A DNA stretch of 64,000 bases from HLUCCA09 sp965277275 (lineage in GTDB: Bacteria; Pseudomonadota; Alphaproteobacteria; Rhodobacterales; Rhodobacteraceae): assembly GCA_965277275.1 (NCBI GenBank), contig CBDICG010000002.1:2604001-2668000 (forward strand), read 5' to 3'. The position numbers and the translations under genes are program-made. The notes beneath the pieces were generated by a model that searched no databases, had not been told where the DNA came from, and saw only the letters and a list, made by a program, of their open reading frames with translations. Numbering within the stretch: the first letter of the stretch is position 1; each line of letters opens with the position of its first letter. Shown one piece after another: positions 7,765 to 17,084 of this stretch.

Positions 7765-8991
7765 TCAGAGCGGCTGCCCCTGCAAGAGCCGTGGAACATC
7801 TCCTGTCAGCCCTGCGGCCTCGCGGATGAACCGCCTGCGCAGGCCCGGCAGGTGCGAAATGGCGCCGAGGCCGATGTCCCGCCCAAGCCGAAGAATCGGA
7901 TTGTCGTTGGAAAAGAGGCGGTTGAAGCTGTCGGTCGCGATGGCGAGGGTCGCGCGGTCGAAGGAACGCCAGCGCCGATGACGCTCCAGAACGGCCATCG
8001 TCCCGATGTCTTCGCCGCGCCGTCGGGCCTCTGCCAGCACTTCTGCCAACGCACCGATGTCGCGCAGACCCTGATTGAGGCCCTGCCCGGCAATCGGATG
8101 GATGCCCTGTGCGGCGTCGCCGATCAGCGCGAGGCGGTCGGCCACGATCTGGTTCGCCAGCGTCAGGTTGAGCGGGTAGGTGAAGCGATCCCCGGCAAGC
8201 GCGATCTCACCCAGAAAGTCGCCAAACCGGGGGCGCAAGGCCTCCAGAAAGCCCGCATCGTCGAGTCCGGCGATATGCGCTGCCAGCTCGGAGCGTTCGC
8301 TCCACACGATGGAAGCGCGATTGCCGGTGAGCGGCAGGATCGCCAGCGGACCGCCCGGCATGAAGAACTGGTGTGCCTCGCCGTTGTGGGGCAGGGCGTG
8401 CTCAACCGCACAGACAAGCGCCGTTTGGCCATACTCCCACCCCGTGCGCCCGATCCCGGCGCGCTCGGCCGTTCCGCTGCGCCGCCCGTCCGCGCCGATC
8501 AGCAGCGTGCCGGTCAGACGGTCGCCGCTGCCCAGCGTAACTTCGGCGTGTGCGCCCGATGTGGCTTGTGCCGTTACCGTTTCTCCGGCGCGGTGAGAGA
8601 CAAGCGGCTCCTCGTCCATTGCCGCAAGCAGGACACGGCGCAGATACCTGTCCTCGACCATGAAGCCCATCGGGCCCTCTTCGATCTCGGCATGGTCGAA
8701 GGTCAGAAAGAGCGGCGAGGCGCCTTCGCCTGCCCGACCGTCGCTGGCGCGGATCTTCAGGATCGGCTGGGCGTTTGCGGCGAGCCCGTCCCAGAGGCCG
8801 AGCGCGCCCAGCATGCGCCGGGAGGCGAGCGCCAGTGCATAGGAGCGCCCGTCGAACCGGTCGTCACTGCGCGTGTCGACCGGTAAACGGTCGATCACGA
8901 CGCTGGACAGGCCAGCCTTGGCCGCGGCGAGGGCCATCGCGCAGCCATTCAGCCCGCCACCGACGATGAGAATATCAGCATCCGTTGTCAT
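7765..8991 (-). CDS. UbiH/UbiF/Coq6-type FAD monooxygenase
   Basis: 408 residues. It has the N-terminal dinucleotide fold ILIVGGGLNGCAMALAAAKAG and the C-terminal FAD signature GDAAQGIHPIAGQGLNQGLRD of the UbiH/COQ6 hydroxylases, with DG motif IGADGRRS in between. It probably hydroxylates the ring of a ubiquinone precursor at the membrane. Which position is modified cannot be read from sequence. The frame extends far upstream, but the family N-terminus begins at the ATG at 8991. It is divergent from the amidase and convergent with the LON/Trm112 genes. Confidence 0.88.
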   Translation of the reverse strand: MTTDADILIVGGGLNGCAMALAAAKAGLSSVVIDRLPVDTRSDDRFDGRSYALALASRRMLGALGLWDGLAANAQPILKIRASDGRAGEGASPLFLTFDHAEIEEGPMGFMVEDRYLRRVLLAAMDEEPLVSHRAGETVTAQATSGAHAEVTLGSGDRLTGTLLIGADGRRSGTAERAGIGRTGWEYGQTALVCAVEHALPHNGEAHQFFMPGGPLAILPLTGNRASIVWSERSELAAHIAGLDDAGFLEALRPRFGDFLGEIALAGDRFTYPLNLTLANQIVADRLALIGDAAQGIHPIAGQGLNQGLRDIGALAEVLAEARRRGEDIGTMAVLERHRRWRSFDRATLAIATDSFNRLFSNDNPILRLGRDIGLGAISHLPGLRRRFIREAAGLTGDVPRLLQGQPL

Positions 8992-9072
8992 CGTTCCCCA
9001 GATACGTCGCCTGCCGGGATTGTCCATGCGCCCGCCTGCCGCTAGCGTCGCGCCGCAGCAGGGGAGAGCCGT

Positions 9073-10395
9073 ATGACAAGGGACATGAGCGCCGCAGACA
9101 TCGGACGCGGAATCGAAGCCGGGCAGCTGGATCCTGTCGATCTTGCCGAAGAGATGCTGAACGCGATCGACGCGCATGAATTCGGCCCGCGGATCTATGC
9201 GCGTACCTCGCCCGACAGGGCGCGTGCCGAGGCCGCTGCCGCGTCGGCACGCGCCAAGGCCGGGCTGCGCCGCTCGCCCCTCGATGGCGTTCCGATCTCC
9301 TGGAAGGATCTCTTTGACACCGCCGGCATCGCAACCGAGGGCGGCAGCGCGCTCCTGAAGGGCCGGGTGCCGGAGCACGACGCGGTCGTCCTTGCGAATG
9401 CCACGACGCAGGGCCTCGTCTGTCTCGGCAAGACGCACCAGACGGAGCTCGCCTTTTCCGGTCTCGGCCTCAACCCCGTGACGGAAAGCCCGCCCTGCGT
9501 GAACGACCACGATGCGGTGTCGGGCGGGTCGTCGTCCGGGGCGGCGGCCTCGGTTGCCTTTGGTCTCGCGGCTGCCGGGATCGGCTCGGACACCGGCGGC
9601 TCCGTACGTGTACCGGCGGCGTGGAACGATCTCGTCGGGCTCAAGACGACCTCGGGCCGGCTCTCGCTTGCCGGTGCACTGCCGCTGGCGGCCCGGTTCG
9701 ACACCGTCGGGCCACTGACCCGGACCGTCGAGGACGCGGCCCTCCTCATGGCGGCGATGGAGGGCGCGGCGGCGCCGGACCTCGCCGGAGCCGATGCCTC
9801 GGGCCTACGCGTCGCCAACCTCACGACCGTCGCGTCAGAGGACGTGCGGGAGGCGCCCGCCGCGGCTCACGCGGACGCCCTGAGCAAGCTCTCCAAGGCG
9901 GGTGTCGAGGTGACGGATCTCGCGCTTCCGGAAGTTGCCGAAGCCATGTCCCTCGCCGGAGTGATCTTTACGAGCGAAACCTATGGCACGTGGCGGGACG
10001 CCATCGAGGCCAACCCGGACGTGATGTTCCCGCCCGTGCGCGAGCGCTTCCGGGCCGGCAAGGCGTTCTCGGGCCCGGACTATGTCGCCGCATGGCAGCG
10101 GCTCGATGTGCTGCGCGTCGCCTTTGCCGCGGCCACCGCGCCCTACGATGCCGTGATCCTGCCGACCGCGCCGCTGTTGCCGCCAAAGCAACAGGCCGTC
10201 ACCGAGGACCATGCGTTCTTCACCTCCGAAAACCTCATGGCGCTGCGCAATACCCGCATCGGCAACCTGATGGGGCTCTGCGCGCTCACGCTGCCCACCG
10301 GGCATCCCTCTTGCGGGCTGATGGTGATGGCAGGCCCGGGACAGGAGGCGCGGCTCCTCAGGATCGGCACGGCTCTCGCCCCGCTCCTGACCTAA
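9073..10395 (+). CDS. Amidase signature family protein (GatA-like)
   Basis: 440 residues with the Ser-cisSer-Lys triad of the amidase signature family: Lys78 in SWKDLFDTAG, the glycine/serine loop GGSSSGAAASVAFG around residue 153 and Ser177 in GSDTGGSVRVPA. It hydrolyses an amide bond. No GatB or GatC gene is near and the C-terminal half differs from GatA, so a role in tRNA-Gln formation is unlikely. The substrate is unknown. GGGGAG precedes the ATG at 9073. Confidence 0.87.
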   Translation: MTRDMSAADIGRGIEAGQLDPVDLAEEMLNAIDAHEFGPRIYARTSPDRARAEAAAASARAKAGLRRSPLDGVPISWKDLFDTAGIATEGGSALLKGRVPEHDAVVLANATTQGLVCLGKTHQTELAFSGLGLNPVTESPPCVNDHDAVSGGSSSGAAASVAFGLAAAGIGSDTGGSVRVPAAWNDLVGLKTTSGRLSLAGALPLAARFDTVGPLTRTVEDAALLMAAMEGAAAPDLAGADASGLRVANLTTVASEDVREAPAAAHADALSKLSKAGVEVTDLALPEVAEAMSLAGVIFTSETYGTWRDAIEANPDVMFPPVRERFRAGKAFSGPDYVAAWQRLDVLRVAFAAATAPYDAVILPTAPLLPPKQQAVTEDHAFFTSENLMALRNTRIGNLMGLCALTLPTGHPSCGLMVMAGPGQEARLLRIGTALAPLLT

Positions 10396-10536
10396 AAGAC
10401 ACAAGCGCCCGACTGCCCCGCGCCAAGCGTTCCCGCAGTGCTGGACCGGGCGGCGGTGCCCGGCTACTGTGCAAAAAAAGGGGCATCAACGACCCCGACC
10501 GAGGCAGCAATCATATTGAGCGGTGAGCATCCGCGC

Positions 10537-11733
10537 ATGACGTTTCCAGAGCGGTTTTCGAACCTGCCCGAATACGCCTTTCCGCGCTTGCGGCGGCTTC
10601 TGACCGGCATTGAGCCCGGCTCGGAGCCTGTCGACATGACCATTGGCGAGCCGCGCCATCCCATGCCTGCATTCCTGCCCGAGGTGCTCGCCACGCATCA
10701 TGCAGGCTTCGCCAAATACCCGCCGAACGACGGAATGCCCGCGCTGCGCGAAGCTGCGGCTGCATGGATCGAGCGCCGGTTCGGCACGCCCGCTGACGCG
10801 GAAACCGAGATGATGGCCCTCAACGGCACGCGTGAGGGGCTCTTCAACGCGGGTCTCGCCCTCTGCCCGGAGCGCAAGAACGGCGCCACGCCAGTGGTGC
10901 TTGTCCCGAACCCGTTTTACCAGGTCTACGCCGTGGCTGCGGCTGCCGCCGGTGCCGAACCGGTTTTTGTCAATGCCACGGCGGAGACAGGGTTCCTGCC
11001 GGACTTCGCCGCCCTTCCGGCGGAGATCCTCGACCGCACCGCCATCGCCTACATCTGTTCGCCGTCCAATCCGCAGGGCGCTGTCGCGAACACAGCCTAT
11101 TGGCATCGGCTCTTCACGCTGGCCGAAAAGCACGATTTCATCGTCTTTGCCGACGAGTGCTACTCCGAGATCTGGCGCGACGCACCGCCGCCCGGAGCAT
11201 GGCAGATCGTCCAGGCGATGGGCCTCGCACGCGAGCGTGTCGTGATCTTTCACTCGCTCTCGAAGCGCTCGAACCTGCCGGGCCTGCGCGCCGGCTTCTG
11301 CGCGACGGGTGCGGCGAACATGACCCGCCTCAAGCAGCTACGAAACTATGCGGGGGCGCCGCTGCCTTTGCCGATCCAGCACGCCGCCGCTGCCGTCTGG
11401 GCCGATGAAGCCCATGTTGATGCGTCGCGCGCGCTCTACCAGGAGAAGTACGTCATCGCGGACGAGGTTATGGCCGGGTTCGACGGCTACCATGGTCCGG
11501 CGGGCGGGTTCTTTTTGTGGCTGCCGGTGCCCGTGGGGATGGGATCCGGCGAGCACGTCACGAAGCGCCTCTGGGCCGAGACGGGCGTAAAGGTCTTGCC
11601 CGGCGCGTATCTCAGCCGCGACACCGCGGCCGGGAACCCGGGGGAACAGTACATCCGCCTCGCGATGGTGGCGGACAAAAACGAAGTGGCGCGGGGGCTC
11701 AGAGCCGCCCGTGCCCTGTTGGACGAGGGATAG
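10537..11733 (+). CDS. Class I/II PLP-dependent aminotransferase (DapC-like)
   Basis: 398 residues of the fold-type I aminotransferase family. The PLP lysine is in FHSLSKRSNLPGLRAGF, with substrate and cofactor motifs NGTREGLFNAG, ICSPSNPQGAVA and ADECYSEIW. The SKRSNLPGLR loop and overall length match proteins annotated as succinyldiaminopimelate transaminase (DapC), which would place it in lysine and peptidoglycan precursor synthesis. That specific role is inferred. The chosen ATG matches the family N-terminus. The gene ends 10 nt before ftsK. Confidence 0.85.
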   Translation: MTFPERFSNLPEYAFPRLRRLLTGIEPGSEPVDMTIGEPRHPMPAFLPEVLATHHAGFAKYPPNDGMPALREAAAAWIERRFGTPADAETEMMALNGTREGLFNAGLALCPERKNGATPVVLVPNPFYQVYAVAAAAAGAEPVFVNATAETGFLPDFAALPAEILDRTAIAYICSPSNPQGAVANTAYWHRLFTLAEKHDFIVFADECYSEIWRDAPPPGAWQIVQAMGLARERVVIFHSLSKRSNLPGLRAGFCATGAANMTRLKQLRNYAGAPLPLPIQHAAAAVWADEAHVDASRALYQEKYVIADEVMAGFDGYHGPAGGFFLWLPVPVGMGSGEHVTKRLWAETGVKVLPGAYLSRDTAAGNPGEQYIRLAMVADKNEVARGLRAARALLDEG

Positions 11734-11743
11734 GGGAGTACCC

Positions 11744-14626
11744 ATGGCCTACCAGACAAATCAGCGAGACCCATTGCTCGACAGCGCCATGCAGGCCGCC
11801 ATCGAGAAGCGGGGGCGTGAATTGGTGGGCCTTCTGCTCGTGGCGCTGGGTGCGTGCACGGCGGCGCTGCTCGCAAGCTACGTGCCGGACGATCCGTCGT
11901 TCTTTTCCTCCACCGATGCGCCAGCCGCCAACTGGCTCGGGCGCTTTGGCGCCTCCATTGCGGCGCCGCTCTTCATCGTCGTTGGCCTTGGCGCCTGGAC
12001 GATCGCGGCTGTCGTCCTGATCTGGGGCGCACGGCTGATGCTCAACATTGGGGCCGAGCGGGTGCTGACCCGCGCGATCTTCCTGCCGCTCGTCGTGTTT
12101 GCCGCGTCGATCTATGCCTCGACGCTCGTACCCGCCTCGGACTGGACCCATTCCTTCGGGTTGGGCGGGCTGTTGGGTGACACTGTACTGGGCGCCTTGA
12201 TCAATATCCTGCCGATCCGGGCAGCCGAAGGCGTCCGGCTTCTGGCGTTGCCCATCGGCCTTGCATCCATTGCGCTGTTTCTCTTTGCGGCGGGCTTCTC
12301 GAAGCTCGAAATGACCCGCTTCGCGCGGTTCGTGATCTACGGTCTGGTCATGATCTATGCCGGGGTGGTCAACGTTCTGGGGCTTGGTGCGCGACAGACC
12401 CGCGACGCGGCGCTGACCCTCGGTGCCCGCCAGGCGGAGCGCCGTGCCGCCCGTGTCGAGGCCGCCGAGGCAGAGGCCGTGCTCGAAGAGAGCCGCCGGT
12501 CCGCCGAGCCCCCGGTTCAGCGGGCGGAGCCCATAGCCGCTGCGCCAAAGGCGGGTCTGATCGCGTCCGTGACGAAGGCCGTGCGCCGTACCCCGCCGCC
12601 GGAGCCGACCACCGACGCTGCCGATCTGCCCGAAGGTGACGACCGCGTCCAATCCCGCATCGCCGATGCGATCCGGGCCCGCGCGCTCACCGGGCAGGAT
12701 GTGCGCCCGGCACCGGTCGGCCGCCCCGAGCCGCCCGTGCGCCGCTCCCGCAAGCCGGAGCCGCTCATCGTCAAGGTGCCCGGCGTCGTCCCTGTGGCGC
12801 CCATGGCCGAGCTTGATGCCGAGCCACCCGCGCCAGCACGTTTCGTGCCCACCCAGGAGGAGGCGCCTCAACCCGCTGATGAGACCACGGCGCCAGAGGG
12901 CAGCCGCATCGCGCCCCGCATCGACCAGCAGATCGAACAACCGATCGAGCCAGACGTGGCCCCCGAACCGCTCGAGCCGCCCGCGCGTGTTCCGATGCCC
13001 GAGGACGCGCAGCGCGCCGTTGTTCAGCATCCGCCCCGCCGCGCCCCCGCGCCCTCTCAGCGCGCCAAGGCCGAGGCTCAGCCCTCGCTTGCGCTGGAGC
13101 CGGGCGACGATGGCTACGAAGTTCCGCCGCTGTCGCTGCTGACCAGCGCCGACCGCATCGTACGCCATGTCCTGCCCGACGACGCGCTCGAAGAGAACGC
13201 GCGCATGCTCGAAAGCGTACTCGACGACTACGGCGTGAAGGGTGAAATCGTTTCGGTCCGTCCCGGCCCCGTCGTCACGATGTACGAGCTGGAGCCCGCC
13301 CCCGGCCTCAAGGCCTCCCGAGTGATCGGCCTCGCGGACGATATCGCGCGCTCGATGTCCGCCCTTTCGGCGCGTGTGTCTACCGTGCCGGGCCGTTCCG
13401 TGATCGGGATCGAACTGCCGAACGCGCACCGCGAGAAGGTGCTCCTGCGCGAGCTTCTTTCCGTGCGCGACTACGAGGATCAGAACGTCCGCCTGCCGCT
13501 GGCACTGGGCAAGGACATCGGCGGCGCGTCCGTGGTGGCGAACCTTGCCAAGATGCCCCACCTTCTGATCGCGGGTACCACGGGTTCGGGCAAATCCGTC
13601 GCGATCAACACCATGATCCTGTCGCTCCTCTACCGGCTCACGCCGGAGGAGTGCCGGCTGATCATGATCGACCCCAAGATGCTCGAACTCTCGGTCTATG
13701 ATGGCATCCCGCATCTCCTGAGCCCTGTCGTGACGGACCCCAAGAAAGCGGTCGTTGCGCTGAAGTGGGTCGTGGCCGAGATGGAGGACCGCTACCGCAA
13801 GATGTCCAAGATGGGCGTGCGGAACATCGAGGGCTACAATAGCCGCGTGAAGGAGACGCTGGCCAAGGGCGAGATGTTCTCCCGCACCGTCCAGACAGGC
13901 TTTGACGACGAGACAGGCGAGCCGATTTTCGAGACAGAGGAATTCGCCCCCGAGGCGCTGCCCTACATCGTCGTGGTCGTCGACGAGATGGCGGATCTCA
14001 TGATGGTCGCGGGCAAGGAGATCGAGGCTTGTATCCAGCGTCTCGCGCAGATGGCGCGGGCGAGCGGTATCCACCTCATCATGGCCACGCAGCGCCCGTC
14101 GGTCGATGTCATCACCGGCACGATCAAGGCGAACTTCCCCACCCGGATCTCGTTCCAGGTGACCTCGAAGGTCGACAGCCGCACGATCCTCGGCGAGATG
14201 GGCGCCGAGCAGCTTCTGGGCATGGGCGATATGCTCCACATGGCCGGGGGCGGGCGGATCACCCGCGTGCACGGTCCGTTCGTCTCTGACGAAGAGGTCG
14301 AGGAGGTCGTGAACCACCTCAAGTCCTTCGGCCCGCCGGACTATGTCGGTGGTGTGCAGGACGGCCCGGATGAAGAGCGCGAGAGCGACATCGACGCGGT
14401 GCTGGGCCTCGCCACCGGCGGTAACACCGACGGCGAAGATGCGCTCTACGACACCGCCGTCGCTATCGTCGCGCGGGATCGCAAGTGCTCGACCTCCTAC
14501 ATCCAGCGCAAGCTCGCCATCGGCTACAACAAGGCCGCGCGGCTCGTTGAGCAGATGGAGGACAATGGTGTCGTTGGCCCGTCCAACTCCGTCGGCAAGC
14601 GCGAGATCCTCGTGCCGGAGCCCTAG
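11744..14626 (+). CDS. ftsK: DNA translocase FtsK
   Basis: 960 residues. Four N-terminal membrane helices (about residues 25-200) are followed by a long Pro/Ala/Glu-rich linker (about 220-470) and the motor domain with Walker A GTTGSGKSVAIN, Walker B YIVVVVDEMADL and the RecA-like core. The C-terminal gamma winged helix (DRKCSTSYIQRKLAIGYNKA) recognises KOPS. It coordinates chromosome dimer resolution with division at the septum. GGGGAG at 11733-11738 fixes the start. Its TAG stop is shared in a CTAG palindrome with the convergent DUF502 gene. Confidence 0.96.
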   Translation: MAYQTNQRDPLLDSAMQAAIEKRGRELVGLLLVALGACTAALLASYVPDDPSFFSSTDAPAANWLGRFGASIAAPLFIVVGLGAWTIAAVVLIWGARLMLNIGAERVLTRAIFLPLVVFAASIYASTLVPASDWTHSFGLGGLLGDTVLGALINILPIRAAEGVRLLALPIGLASIALFLFAAGFSKLEMTRFARFVIYGLVMIYAGVVNVLGLGARQTRDAALTLGARQAERRAARVEAAEAEAVLEESRRSAEPPVQRAEPIAAAPKAGLIASVTKAVRRTPPPEPTTDAADLPEGDDRVQSRIADAIRARALTGQDVRPAPVGRPEPPVRRSRKPEPLIVKVPGVVPVAPMAELDAEPPAPARFVPTQEEAPQPADETTAPEGSRIAPRIDQQIEQPIEPDVAPEPLEPPARVPMPEDAQRAVVQHPPRRAPAPSQRAKAEAQPSLALEPGDDGYEVPPLSLLTSADRIVRHVLPDDALEENARMLESVLDDYGVKGEIVSVRPGPVVTMYELEPAPGLKASRVIGLADDIARSMSALSARVSTVPGRSVIGIELPNAHREKVLLRELLSVRDYEDQNVRLPLALGKDIGGASVVANLAKMPHLLIAGTTGSGKSVAINTMILSLLYRLTPEECRLIMIDPKMLELSVYDGIPHLLSPVVTDPKKAVVALKWVVAEMEDRYRKMSKMGVRNIEGYNSRVKETLAKGEMFSRTVQTGFDDETGEPIFETEEFAPEALPYIVVVVDEMADLMMVAGKEIEACIQRLAQMARASGIHLIMATQRPSVDVITGTIKANFPTRISFQVTSKVDSRTILGEMGAEQLLGMGDMLHMAGGGRITRVHGPFVSDEEVEEVVNHLKSFGPPDYVGGVQDGPDEERESDIDAVLGLATGGNTDGEDALYDTAVAIVARDRKCSTSYIQRKLAIGYNKAARLVEQMEDNGVVGPSNSVGKREILVPEP

Positions 14627-15270
14627 GCTCCGGGCACCGCTCTTTCAGTGTCGGTGCTCCCTGTCTGTGAGCCCTCGGCCGCGGCCCCAGGCAGCCTCCC
14701 TGTCATTGCATCGCCATGCACCGACAGGCTGCCGCGTCCGAGCGTCCGCATCAGCTTGACCGACTGGTAGGTCGGCAGCGTCACCGGTGTGATCCGTGCG
14801 CGCTCGACGATGACAGATGTCCCGGCCCACGCCGAGGGCGCGCCGGGGAGGAACACAACAGCGCGGGTCTCGTCGCCCTCCACCTCGAAGGCGATCTGCT
14901 CGTAGTCGTCGAACCGTACAAGCACCGGCTGCAGGATCGCGTCTTCTTCGTCGCGCTGCGCCACGCTGCCGATGGTGCTCTTGATCGCGACATAGCCGGG
15001 CATGATGTCGATCAGGATCCCTTCGAGCGCCTCGATCCGGGGTGCAATGAAGGACTTGGTGGCGATCAGCCCGGCGGCATAGCAGATCACCAGCAGCAAC
15101 AGGATCGCCAGCAGATTGACGAGCGCCACCCCGCCCAGCCGTTCGACGGGGATCAGCTGATCCACGGGCCCGGCAACCATCATGCTGAGTTCGTACGCTT
15201 TTCCGAGGATCAGAAGAAGCACAACGACCGGTACGAGAAACAGGACGCCGCCAAGGATCGTGGTTTTCAT
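14623..15270 (-). CDS. DUF502 family membrane protein
   Basis: 215 residues. Two hydrophobic segments (about residues 5-25 and 48-72) are followed by a DUF502 soluble domain with PGYVAIKSTIGS and VVFLPGAPSAWAGTS patterns. The family is widespread and of unknown function, possibly related to SHOCT/GreA-type envelope stress proteins. The frame continues upstream through a 12-copy CATCG repeat. I start at ATG 15270 because the family N-terminus (MKTTILGGVLFLVPVV) begins there. Confidence 0.85.
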   Translation of the reverse strand: MKTTILGGVLFLVPVVVLLLILGKAYELSMMVAGPVDQLIPVERLGGVALVNLLAILLLLVICYAAGLIATKSFIAPRIEALEGILIDIMPGYVAIKSTIGSVAQRDEEDAILQPVLVRFDDYEQIAFEVEGDETRAVVFLPGAPSAWAGTSVIVERARITPVTLPTYQSVKLMRTLGRGSLSVHGDAMTGRLPGAAAEGSQTGSTDTERAVPGA

Positions 15271-15594
15271 TGAAGAGACCTCTGGTGCCAGAATTCGGGC
15301 TTCGTCGTTAGTGCACTTTGGCCTTGCTCGCCAGCGGGGTTCTACAGCCTGCTCCATCGCATCGCATCGCATCGCATCGCATCGCATCGCATCGCATCGC
15401 ATCGCATCGCATCGCTGTGCCACGCCAATGCAGTGCGGCGTCTGGCGACCAGGGGTGCGGGCGCTCGCGCGTCTGCCTGTGGTTTGTACGACCGTTCGCC
15501 TGGCAGAGGCCCTCGACGGCGGCATGGCACCGGCTCGCACCGCGCGCGGAGGGTAATTCGTGCTATGCTGCGCGCGGGGTCAAGGGAGATCAGC
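15271..15594. other. Intergenic region with pentanucleotide microsatellite
   Basis: 324 nt between the divergent starts of DUF502 and the DUF4157 protein. Apart from the CATCG tandem repeat (15355-15414) I see no gene, RNA signature or confident promoter. Because the repeat length changes the spacing of the 5' regions of both genes, it is the obvious place to look for promoter-level variation. Confidence 0.6.
15355..15414. repeat. Simple-sequence repeat, (CATCG)x12
   Basis: Twelve perfect tandem copies of CATCG, 60 nt, with no interruptions. It lies 85-145 nt upstream of DUF502 and 180 nt upstream of the DUF4157 gene. Read on the minus strand it keeps an open frame (repeating MRCDA) joined in phase to DUF502. 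A unit length of five means each slip event would shift reading frame or promoter spacing. Confidence 0.95.
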
Positions 15595-15963
15595 ATGGCG
15601 GAAGACAAGGTTGCGGCCGCTGCCGAGAGCGGCGCGGGCAAGAAGGGGAAGGTCAAGGCGCTCGACGGTGAGCCCGAAAACACGAAGGTCCAGAAGCTTC
15701 AGAAAGAGGTTCTGGAGGCCGTCGAGAAACACTTCGACAAGGCGAAACTGCGCAACCTGCGCGTTCATACCGGCGGGAACGTCAAGGACATCAGCAAATC
15801 GATTGGTGCCCGCGCCTTTACGGTGGGCGAAGATATCTATTTCGCCAACCCGAGCGACGCGAGCAACAAGGAGATCGTGGCGCGCGAGGTGGGCTGCATG
15901 CTGAACACCGGCAACGGCAAGATGCCCAAGGCGCAAAAGGGCAAAGCTGTCACCTGGTGGTAG
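15595..15963 (+). CDS. Stand-alone degenerate DUF4157 (eCIS core domain) protein
   Basis: 122 residues. After a charged Lys/Ala/Glu-rich N-terminus, the segment LRNLRVHTGGNVKDISKSIG then ARAFTVGEDIYFANP is a good match to DUF4157, the putative metallopeptidase domain found with extracellular contractile injection systems. The metal-binding motif normally reading AHELAHVVQ is here AREVGCMLN, so both catalytic histidines are lost and the domain should be proteolytically inactive. No contractile-system genes are nearby. There is no signal peptide. GGGAG precedes the ATG. Confidence 0.78.
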   Translation: MAEDKVAAAAESGAGKKGKVKALDGEPENTKVQKLQKEVLEAVEKHFDKAKLRNLRVHTGGNVKDISKSIGARAFTVGEDIYFANPSDASNKEIVAREVGCMLNTGNGKMPKAQKGKAVTWW

Positions 15964-16053
15964 CGCGATGCCCCTGGCCGTCGTGCCCGTGCGTGTTCTG
16001 AGCTCGATCGCACGCACCGGAGTGTGCCGCCTGATCCCGATCCGGGCGTGCGG

Positions 16054-16404
16054 CTAGGGGGACGTTCTATCCGACGCCGCGCGCAACGCGTTCAACTCGT
16101 CCGACAAGACAACATAGCGCGCGCGGATGCCACGGTTGGTCTCTCGCTCCAGAAGCAGCGTGTTCGAAAGCTCGGCCACCTTGGCGTAGAGGTTCCGCAG
16201 GGAGCTTTCGGCGGCCGCCAGTTCTTCGGATAGGCGGCCGACCTCCTGCCGATGTCGGGTGACGATGGATGGTGCGCCGGTGATCTGTTCATAGCGCAGC
16301 GTAGCGCCCTGAAAGAGCGGCCCCCCCGCCGCGAGCGCCACGTTCAGCCCGAGCGAAAGCACCAGAGCGCCCCCTAGCACGATCGGAATTCGGCGGTGTC
16401 CCAT
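16054..16404 (-). CDS. Small single-span protein with coiled coil, unknown function
   Basis: 116 residues. A hydrophobic N-terminal segment (residues 7-27, VLGGALVLSLGLNVALAAGG) acts as signal anchor or signal peptide, then a heptad-like stretch (QEVGRLSEELAAAESSLRNL and on to about residue 105) suggests a coiled coil. I do not recognise a family. A GTG 24 nt upstream (VRITENDRM) is a possible alternative start. It points away from the glycine riboswitch and towards the DUF4157 gene. Confidence 0.6.
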   Translation of the reverse strand: MGHRRIPIVLGGALVLSLGLNVALAAGGPLFQGATLRYEQITGAPSIVTRHRQEVGRLSEELAAAESSLRNLYAKVAELSNTLLLERETNRGIRARYVVLSDELNALRAASDRTSP

Positions 16405-16893
16405 CCTGTCGTTCTCCGTAATGCGCACGCCGGACCGGCGCTGAACCCGATGGCTGCGGGACAGCGTCAGGCCCGTTCCGCGTAACCCTAGGCCGGGTTG
16501 GGGCGACCGCATAGAGGGCGCGCCCGCCGCTTGAGTGCATCCGCAGCAGCGCGGGCGGATGCCGGGTGGGGGTGCAGACCCTCCGGCGTGGGCGCGGAGC
16601 CACGACAGGCGTTGACTCCGGGGGAGGGGAAGCTCTGGCGGCGCGCGAAGCCCGCGAGGCGGCGGACGCGCGAGGCATGGGCAAGCCGTAGAAGGAACCG
16701 CCACAGAAAAGATGCTCCACCTGCCGCGTGGGCCCAGAAAAAAGCCCCGTTCCACCCCGATACAACGCCGCAGTGAGCCCCAGCCGTCACAGGGTGTTGC
16801 ATGGCGGTCCGGAATGCCCGTCCGCGTCGTGCGCATGTCGCAAATGGCGTTGTCCGAATCAGTGAGCGGAGATACCGACCGGCTCAGACACGA
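16405..16893. other. Non-coding region upstream of the glycine riboswitch
   Basis: 489 nt. An 8-bp inverted repeat GCATCCGC/GCGGATGC occurs at 16537-16544 and 16555-16562. The promoter for the riboswitch leader must be here, but no strong sigma-70 pair stands out; TTGTCC at 16850 with a weak downstream element is the best I see. Short frames in both strands look like shadows of high GC. Confidence 0.4.
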
Positions 16894-17079
16894 CCATGCC
16901 GGGAGAAGGCGGGCCCGCCCGCCGCCGAAGGAGCAACCGCCCCGGAAACTCTCAGGTCCCAGGACCGGCATGGCCACAAGACTCCGGAAAGCGGCGCCCC
17001 CATGGCGCCCACCGTAGGAGAAAGCCGACACGGGCACGATGCCCGCAAGGTGAAGCTCTCAGGTTTCCAGCACGGAGGG
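16894..17079 (+). promoter_or_regulatory. Tandem glycine riboswitch
   Basis: Two consecutive aptamers. In the first, P1 pairs CCATGCC (16894-16900) with GGCATGG (16967-16973) and the core reads GGGAGAA, CCGAAGGAGCAA and GGAAACTCTCAGG. In the second, CTCCG (16982-16986) pairs with CGGAG (17073-17077) and the core reads TAGGAGAAA and AAGCTCTCAGG. These are the conserved glycine-aptamer segments. It lies directly upstream of the dadA-like gene on the same strand, so glycine probably controls that gene. Confidence 0.9.
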
Positions 17080-17084
17080 GGCAT

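Noticed and set aside
11711..11743. Upstream in-frame ATG for ftsK
   Set aside because: It lies inside the aminotransferase gene and lacks a ribosome-binding site; GGGGAG supports 11744.
16537..16562. GCATCCGC/GCGGATGC hairpin as a small RNA or terminator
   Set aside because: Isolated stem with no U-run and no promoter; insufficient to call a feature by itself.
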